From positions 62,001-126,000 of the forward strand of contig CALWAP010000002.1 in the NCBI GenBank assembly GCA_944375715.1: 64,000 nt of DNA, in the 5' to 3' direction. The stretch comes from an uncultured Clostridia bacterium. Lineage in GTDB: Bacteria; Bacillota; Clostridia; Oscillospirales; Butyricicoccaceae. Of this stretch, positions 59,956 to 64,000 are shown piece by piece; within the stretch, counting starts at the first letter, position 1; every line of letters starts with the position of its first letter. A model generated the notes under the pieces. It ran no database searches. It was not told the DNA's origin and saw only the letters and a list, made by a program, of their open reading frames with translations. A program made the position numbers and the translations under genes.

Positions 59956-60729
59956 ATGAAGTTCAAAAAAGTAACAGCCATTTATTTCTCACCTACCTCT
60001 GGCTCCCTTAGAAATGCCATGGCAGTGGCCGAAGGCACAGGCCTCCCTATGGGGAGCATAGATATGACCGCCCTTAAAAATGCGCCGTTAGGCGAAATAT
60101 CATTCGGAAGTGACGAAATCGTGGTTCTGGGCGCTCCCTGTTATGGCGGCAGGATACCCGAAATTGCCTCGTCACGCTTTTCGTTGTTAGCAGGCAACGA
60201 TACCCCCTGCATAGTTACCGTAACCTATGGCAACCGCCATTATGATGACGCCCTTGTGGAACTTTGTGATCTTGCCCAAAGCCATGGCTTTATCCCCATA
60301 GCGGCAGCCGCCCTGATTGCAAAACACACATACGGACATATTGCCGAAAGCCGTCCGGATGAAATTGACCTTGAAACTACACGCCTTTTTGGCCAAAAAG
60401 CCGTTTGCGGCGCTGAAAAAGCCATAATAGATGTAACTCCGTCAGTTCCTGGAAACAGGCCCTATAAAGATGGCGGCAAAGGCGGAATCTTCCGCCCCTC
60501 CACTACCGATGCCTGCGTAAAATGCAGCAAATGCGTAAGTGAATGTCCCACGGGGGCTATCTCTGATGACTGCCGGACGATAGACAACGCCAAATGCCTT
60601 GCCTGCTTCCGCTGCATTTCGGTATGCCCCATGAAGGCCAAAGTCATGGACAGCGAAGAATACAGAGCCTTTGCCGAAGGCTTCACCCAAAAACTTTCCG
60701 TCCCCCGCAAGAATCTCTATATCCTTTAA
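59956..60729 (+). CDS. Flavodoxin-like protein fused to a 2x[4Fe-4S] ferredoxin (EFR1 type)
   Basis: This 257-residue cytoplasmic redox protein has a flavodoxin-fold N-terminal half (YFSPTSGSLRNAM loop for the flavin phosphate; GAPCYGGRIPE and TYGNRHYDDALVEL further on). The C-terminal half has two 4Fe-4S motifs (CVKCSKCVSECP near 192 and CLACFRCISVCP near 216). The architecture matches EFR1-family ferrodoxins, common in gut clostridia; the electron partners are unknown. ACGGAGG precedes ATG 59956. Confidence 0.88.
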   Translation: MKFKKVTAIYFSPTSGSLRNAMAVAEGTGLPMGSIDMTALKNAPLGEISFGSDEIVVLGAPCYGGRIPEIASSRFSLLAGNDTPCIVTVTYGNRHYDDALVELCDLAQSHGFIPIAAAALIAKHTYGHIAESRPDEIDLETTRLFGQKAVCGAEKAIIDVTPSVPGNRPYKDGGKGGIFRPSTTDACVKCSKCVSECPTGAISDDCRTIDNAKCLACFRCISVCPMKAKVMDSEEYRAFAEGFTQKLSVPRKNLYIL

Positions 60730-60750
60730 AAACTCTTATATCAAATATGA

Positions 60751-60776
60751 AAAATCCCGCCTTTCGGCGGGTTTTT
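60751..60776. terminator. Terminator between the ferredoxin gene and the convergent nitrilase gene
   Basis: CCCGCC and GGCGGG pair around TTTC, with A residues before and five T residues after. Confidence 0.8.
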
Positions 60777-61658
60777 CTATCTCCTGTCCTTTCTTACAAA
60801 TGGCTGGCTGACCTGAGTGTCAGTCAGCAGGCCGTATTTATCCGGCCTGCGGTAGGCGTTGCCCCATGTCTCCTTCTGTCGATAGCGGCGCAGCCTTTGA
60901 ATATCCAGCTCGGCTATATATATACCCTCCTTACCCGGGGCCTGCATGATACAGGTGTCACGTGAAAGCCCAGAATCGGGCGGATATGCCACGCCGTCAA
61001 AAACCGTCGAGATGCCATTGCAGTCCGGTACGCTTTCGGGATAATTGCAGGTGGCTATGGCCAGCATATTTTCATATGCCCTGGCCCTGAGCTGGGATAC
61101 CCTGTTTATCTCCATAGGGCATGCGTTGGGCACAAGTATGAGCTCGGCGCCCTTCAGCATGAGTATCCTGGCACTTTCGGGAAACTCGCGGTCATAGCAA
61201 ATCATGGCACCGACCTGCACATTACCCTGCGCCGTTTCCAGATCGGTTACATAAAATTCCTCGCCCCTCTCAAGCTCCCTTTCGATATCGAAGTCACAGG
61301 TATGGACTTTGGCGTAAAGCAGCTTCTTTTCCCCGTGCATATCAAAAAGGGCCATTGAATTGCGCACACCGCTGCCGGTCTTTTCCAAAAAGGTTATTCC
61401 TATGGCCATTTCCAGCTCTTTCGCCAGCTCCCCAAAGGCCGTAACAAAGGGCGAGCCGGCCTCTACCGCCCTTTCTTTCCAGCCCCTGTGGCCCATGCTG
61501 TCATAACCGCAGCTCCACATTTCGGGAAAAAGGGCTATATCGGCCCCCATCTCCTTTGCCCTGCGGCAGTATTCCAAGCCCTTTTCAAGGTTCTCCTTCT
61601 CAGTCGTGCAGGGTGCCGCCTGCAGCAAGGCTATTTTAAGAAAACTCAAACCAATCAC
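60777..61658 (-). CDS. Carbon-nitrogen hydrolase (nitrilase superfamily)
   Basis: This 293-residue cytoplasmic hydrolase has the Glu-Lys-Cys triad in FPEMWSCGY (near 45), YAKVHTCDF (near 116) and MICYDREFPESAR (near 152). The family cleaves amides, carbamoyl groups or nitriles; the nearest functional subgroup is not clear. The start is GTG 61658 or TTG 61649, where a GAGTGA box fits slightly better. It is the third gene of a minus-strand operon with the NYN protein and DUF896 genes. Confidence 0.87.
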   Translation of the reverse strand: MIGLSFLKIALLQAAPCTTEKENLEKGLEYCRRAKEMGADIALFPEMWSCGYDSMGHRGWKERAVEAGSPFVTAFGELAKELEMAIGITFLEKTGSGVRNSMALFDMHGEKKLLYAKVHTCDFDIERELERGEEFYVTDLETAQGNVQVGAMICYDREFPESARILMLKGAELILVPNACPMEINRVSQLRARAYENMLAIATCNYPESVPDCNGISTVFDGVAYPPDSGLSRDTCIMQAPGKEGIYIAELDIQRLRRYRQKETWGNAYRRPDKYGLLTDTQVSQPFVRKDRR

Positions 61659-61682
61659 TCTTTTCCAAGGCCGCTTTAAGGC

Positions 61683-61886
61683 CTATTTCTTCTTTTGTAT
61701 CTTCCGCTTGTTTCCTTTATGGTCAACTATGTATGTGTTGTCCAGCGCAACGGAAAGGCTGGCCTTGACGCTGTCGATATACTCCCTGCGCAGGCTTTCA
61801 TGCTCGTCCCTTTCCTCTTTTGTAAGCTCCCTTACCTTCTTTTCCCTGGCAAGAAAATTTATCCTGTCTATCTTATGCTGCTCCAT
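61683..61886 (-). CDS. DUF896 (YnzC-like) small protein
   Basis: This 67-residue protein starts MEQHKIDRINFLAREKK and contains LTKEERDEHESLRREYIDSVK, the hallmark of the DUF896 family of helical-hairpin proteins found in Firmicutes. Molecular role unknown. GAGAGGTGA precedes ATG 61886. It sits 11 bases after the NYN gene and 24 bases before the nitrilase gene, so all three are cotranscribed. Confidence 0.9.
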   Translation of the reverse strand: MEQHKIDRINFLAREKKVRELTKEERDEHESLRREYIDSVKASLSVALDNTYIVDHKGNKRKIQKKK

Positions 61887-61897
61887 ACGTTCACCTC

Positions 61898-62854
61898 TCA
61901 GTCGGAAATCTTAACTATCCTGCTGCTTCCCTTGCCCTGTATGACTTCCAGCCCGGGTATACTCTGCACAAACCGCTCAAAGCTGCTGTAACCGTAATCC
62001 TTTACCCTAAAGCCCTTGAAGCCGGCGTGTATCCAATGGCCCAGGGAAGCCATTTCCATGCCGCTCTTACCGACAGAAGCCACTTTTTCCCTGGCATAAG
62101 CCTCTATTTCTCTGCGCCTATCACCGCTGTTTTTGAGCCTTAAGGTCAAAACCCCCTTTTCCTCCCTGAGTTCAAAACGGTCCAATTCACCAACAAATCG
62201 CGAAAGGGTACTGTAACCGTAATTTCGCACATCAAAATCGGAATATTTTTTGACCAGGCGGTTGCCCAACTCGGCCAAACCGGTTGTGCGGTTTTTGTCG
62301 TTGTTCTCTGCTATTATGGAAGCTATGTCATTTTCAATAATCGATTTCTTTACCGGTTCAGCCGGCTGGTCGTCATCAATGATTATTTCCACCCGGGTGT
62401 CGGTATCCTCCTCGTCCTCCTGCTGTATCAGCAGCTCCAGGTTTGTGAAAACACTGCATGCCGCTCTGAAGGACCTGGGGGTTTTATTCTCGCCCATGCC
62501 TATGACCTGCTTGCCAGATTCCCTAAGCCTGCTGGCCAGACGGGTAAAATCGCTGTCGCTGGATACTATGCAGAAACCGTCGACCCGGTTTTCATAAAGT
62601 ATGTCCATTGCATCTATTATAAGAGCCGAATCGGTGGAATTCTTTCCCACGGTATTGCTGAACTGCTGCACGGGCAAAAGAGAGTATTCCATCAGCATGT
62701 TTTTCCATCTTGCGCTTTGAGTGCTTGTCCAATCCCCGTATATTCTTTTATATGTTATTACGCCGTACCTGGTCACCTCATCCAATATATACCTGACATA
62801 CTTGGAAGAGATATTCTCCGAATCTATCAATACGGCAAATTTCCTGTCCTCCAT
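61898..62854 (-). CDS. NYN-domain nuclease-like protein with two OST-HTH/LOTUS domains
   Basis: This 318-residue protein begins with a PIN-like NYN domain (about 1-145). Acidic residues sit at AVLIDSENIS (near 8), NSTDSALIIDAMDIL (near 74) and IVSSDSDFTRLASRLR (near 99), the typical metal-binding pattern. An acidic linker follows. Two repeats of a winged OST-HTH/LOTUS type each carry the YGYSTLSRFV/YGYSSFERFV signature (near 220 and 300). NYN plus LOTUS suggests RNA binding and cleavage, an architecture known from eukaryotic MARF1. AAGGAG precedes ATG 62854. Confidence 0.85.
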   Translation of the reverse strand: MEDRKFAVLIDSENISSKYVRYILDEVTRYGVITYKRIYGDWTSTQSARWKNMLMEYSLLPVQQFSNTVGKNSTDSALIIDAMDILYENRVDGFCIVSSDSDFTRLASRLRESGKQVIGMGENKTPRSFRAACSVFTNLELLIQQEDEEDTDTRVEIIIDDDQPAEPVKKSIIENDIASIIAENNDKNRTTGLAELGNRLVKKYSDFDVRNYGYSTLSRFVGELDRFELREEKGVLTLRLKNSGDRRREIEAYAREKVASVGKSGMEMASLGHWIHAGFKGFRVKDYGYSSFERFVQSIPGLEVIQGKGSSRIVKISD

Positions 62855-62938
62855 AAGCCGCTCCTTCTGACTTAAAATCCTACAAATCCATTTTAACATA
62901 TCAAAGCCGCGGATTAAAGCGTCTTTTTACGAACGGAC

Positions 62939-62961
62939 AAAAAGGGGGCCGAACGGCCCCC
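62939..62961 (-). terminator. Terminator of the dtxR-DUF2325 transcript
   Basis: On the minus strand CGGCCCCC pairs with GGGGGCCG, and five T residues follow. Confidence 0.85.
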
Positions 62962-62973
62962 CTGCCAGATTAA

Positions 62974-62989
62974 GTTAGTTTTGGCTAAC
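62974..62989. repeat. Second TTAG/CTAA-type inverted repeat near the DUF2325 gene
   Basis: GTTAG and CTAAC are separated by six bases, between the DUF2325 stop and its terminator. It partly matches the half-site seen in the operator at 63320, but the spacing differs. Confidence 0.35.
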
Positions 62990-63006
62990 CAAGTTTTAAA
63001 AAAAAA

Positions 63007-63297
63007 TCAGCTCCCTGCCGCCATGTGGTTTTTAAGCAGATCACTCAAAGCTGAAGCCGAGCTGCTTTGGCACCTGAGCACTAACGACCCGCAGCGACCG
63101 GCAGCTTCAAAGGCGCATCCCGCCATCTTATGGGAAACCGTACCGGTAAACAAAACAATTATGTCCGGACTTCCTATCTGGCTTGTGAAGTTGCCCCTCA
63201 TTTTAGTAAATACCTTGGCCCTGCATCCGTGTGCTTTGCATATCTGTTTGTATTTACACTCCATACACTCATTACCGCCTACTATCACTACTGTCAT
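63007..63297 (-). CDS. DUF2325-family small Cys-rich protein
   Basis: This 96-residue protein starts TVVIVGGNECMECKYKQICK, with a Rossmann-like first strand, and contains six Cys in CMECKYKQIC, HGC and later positions. DUF2325 proteins are uncharacterised; the Cys content is compatible with metal or redox sensing. GGAGGG precedes ATG 63297. A perfect 24-bp palindrome lies at its transcription start and the dtxR-type gene is directly upstream, so metal-dependent repression is likely. Confidence 0.8.
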   Translation of the reverse strand: MTVVIVGGNECMECKYKQICKAHGCRAKVFTKMRGNFTSQIGSPDIIVLFTGTVSHKMAGCAFEAAGRCGSLVLRCQSSSASALSDLLKNHMAAGS

Positions 63298-63319
63298 ATA
63301 GCCCTCCTTTTAAAAGAAA

Positions 63320-63343
63320 TACGGTTAGCTGCTGCTAACCGTA
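63320..63343. promoter_or_regulatory. Perfect palindromic operator, probable DtxR-family site
   Basis: TACGGTTAGC and GCTAACCGTA are separated by TGCT. The half-site GGTTAGC/GCTAACC resembles DtxR/IdeR-type iron boxes. It abuts the -10 of the DUF2325 promoter and covers the start of transcription. Confidence 0.6.
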
Positions 63344-63371
63344 TAATAACATATCCTTTATCAAAGGTCAA
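63343..63371 (-). promoter_or_regulatory. Promoter of the DUF2325 gene
   Basis: On the minus strand TTGACC, a 17-base spacer and TATTAT with a TGT extension. The -35 overlaps the dtxR stop codon. Confidence 0.65.
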
Positions 63372-63754
63372 CGCTTTTCTTCAAAGTCTTCGCCGCCCGT
63401 CAAAAACTCTCTTATCTTATCAAAGGTCTCATCACTTATGACATGCTCTATACGGCAGGCGTCCCTGGCTGCCGTTTCCGCATCGACCCCGATATGCTCC
63501 AGCCAGCGGGATATGAAAAGATGCCTCTCATACATTTTCTCGGCAATGGCAAGGCCGCTTTCGGTCAGCTCTATAAAGCCGTCCTTATCAACGCTGACAT
63601 AGCCGTTGCTTTTAAAAAGCCCAATAGCCCTGCTGATGCTGGGCTTGGTAAAGTCAAAATACCTCGCTATATCAATAGAACGCACCTTCCCGTTCTGCCC
63701 TTTCAGAATGAGAATAGCTTCCAGATAATTTTCCGCCGATTCCTGTATTTTCAA
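63368..63754 (-). CDS. DtxR/MntR-family metal-dependent regulator
   Basis: This 128-residue protein has a winged helix-turn-helix (about 20-65, VRSIDIARYFDFTKPSISRAI) and a dimerisation/metal-binding helix region. MERHLFISRWLEHIG-like sequence and ACRIEHVISDE supply His, Cys, Glu and His ligands. The Cys in place of the MntR Glu resembles the iron-type DtxR site, while the first helix has Asn (ENYLEAIL) where MntR has Asp. I chose TTG 63754 with GAGAGGAGGA upstream; GTG 63799 with AAAAGGA would add 15 residues. No SH3-like third domain is present. Confidence 0.87.
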   Translation of the reverse strand: MKIQESAENYLEAILILKGQNGKVRSIDIARYFDFTKPSISRAIGLFKSNGYVSVDKDGFIELTESGLAIAEKMYERHLFISRWLEHIGVDAETAARDACRIEHVISDETFDKIREFLTGGEDFEEKR

Positions 63755-63814
63755 ACGGTTTTCCTCCTCTCGGGCGCAGGCCGGACCACCCACGCGCACG
63801 CAGTCCTTTTAAAT

Positions 63815-63843
63815 ATTATACCACCTTTCACCAAAGTAAACAA
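63815..63843 (-). promoter_or_regulatory. Promoter of the dtxR-family gene
   Basis: On the minus strand TTGTTT, a 17-base spacer and TATAAT with a TGG extension. Confidence 0.7.
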
Positions 63844-63848
63844 GCGAC

Positions 63849-63871
63849 AAAAAGCGGGCCTTTTGGCCCGC
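63849..63871 (-). terminator. Terminator of the gene at the right edge
   Basis: On the minus strand GCGGGCC and GGCCCGC pair around AAAA and are followed by five T residues. Confidence 0.85.
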
Positions 63872-63878
63872 CTTGTCG

Positions 63879-64000
63879 TCACATTCCCAGCACCTTTTTG
63901 TATTCGATTTCCTCTCTGACCTTACCAACAGCTGAAAATGACATGCGTGAAAAATCGAATATCCTCTGGGCCATTTCATGCACCTGCTGCCTTGTGACGC
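63879..64000 (-). CDS. C-terminal end of a probable M16 (insulinase-like) peptidase, 5' part outside
   Basis: Forty codons of a minus-strand gene run from the window edge to a TGA at 63879. The peptide VTRQQVHEMAQRIFDFSRMS, then SFSAVGKV, resembles the usual end of M16 zinc peptidase C-terminal domains (an ITREDV-type helix, then a strand ending in a Gly-Lys/Pro turn). This is inferred from a short stretch only. A good terminator directly follows. Confidence 0.45.
   Translation of the reverse strand, partial: VTRQQVHEMAQRIFDFSRMSFSAVGKVREEIEYKKVLGM

Overview
The window reads as a chromosomal segment of an anaerobic, endospore-forming member of the Bacillota, class Clostridia. The main evidence is a monomeric [FeFe]-hydrogenase with an NAD(P)-oxidoreductase-type partner, the spore genes sleB and spmA/spmB, an abrB-rsmI-metG-tatD block arranged much as in Bacillus subtilis, and the fhs-fchA-folD one-carbon genes. 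Ribosome binding sites are strong (AGGAGG type). TTG and GTG starts are frequent, and many genes end in GC-rich hairpins followed by a T-run. I saw no transposase, phage gene, CRISPR array, rRNA or tRNA. The sequence looks like ordinary core chromosome with a few odd spots.

Layout. 1-4.8 kb: the 3' part of an M20 amidohydrolase, then a two-gene hydrogenase operon. 4.9-15 kb: a membrane-anchored XRE regulator, a PatA-like aminotransferase divergent from lysA-asd, an ECF sigma/anti-sigma pair, a flavodoxin-like reductase, purB, a second aminotransferase and a creatininase-family hydrolase. 15-17.4 kb: a polysaccharide deacetylase, then an 800-bp gap packed with GC-rich hairpins that looks like an unannotated structured RNA. 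17.4-29.6 kb: a PLP-dependent deaminase/desulfhydrase, an alpha/beta hydrolase, an M20 peptidase, an AbrB-type membrane protein, a YhfC-like membrane protein, fhs-fchA-folD, another M20 hydrolase, rny and sleB. 29.7-40 kb: a tRNA/rRNA methyltransferase pair, spmAB, abrB, a VanW/G5 lipoprotein, metG, tatD and ftsH. 40-46.6 kb: a small alarmone synthetase, a LysE exporter with its XRE-cupin regulator, degV-marR, and a tandem pair of M20 amidohydrolases followed by a truncated third 3' end. 46.8-64 kb: a giant S-layer-anchored M14 carboxypeptidase, another M20 peptidase, trkA-trkH, an alanine-racemase-like protein, a CPA2 antiporter with a divergent LysR regulator, another M20 hydrolase, a ferredoxin/flavodoxin protein, a nitrilase-DUF896-NYN/OST-HTH operon, a DtxR-family regulator with a DUF2325 protein, and the 3' end of a probable M16 peptidase.

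How the genes fit together. Seven M20-family hydrolases, an M14 carboxypeptidase, two aminotransferases, a PLP deaminase and an amino-acid exporter point to a peptide- and amino-acid-based metabolism. Hydrogenase and one-carbon enzymes would handle reducing equivalents and C1 units. FolD appears to lack the cyclohydrolase lysine, while a separate cyclohydrolase, FchA, is encoded next to it, which suggests a division of labour.

Limits. All calls come from reading the sequence. Family assignments rest on recognised motifs and remembered family architecture, not on searches. Promoter, operator and RNA-structure calls come from inspection only.
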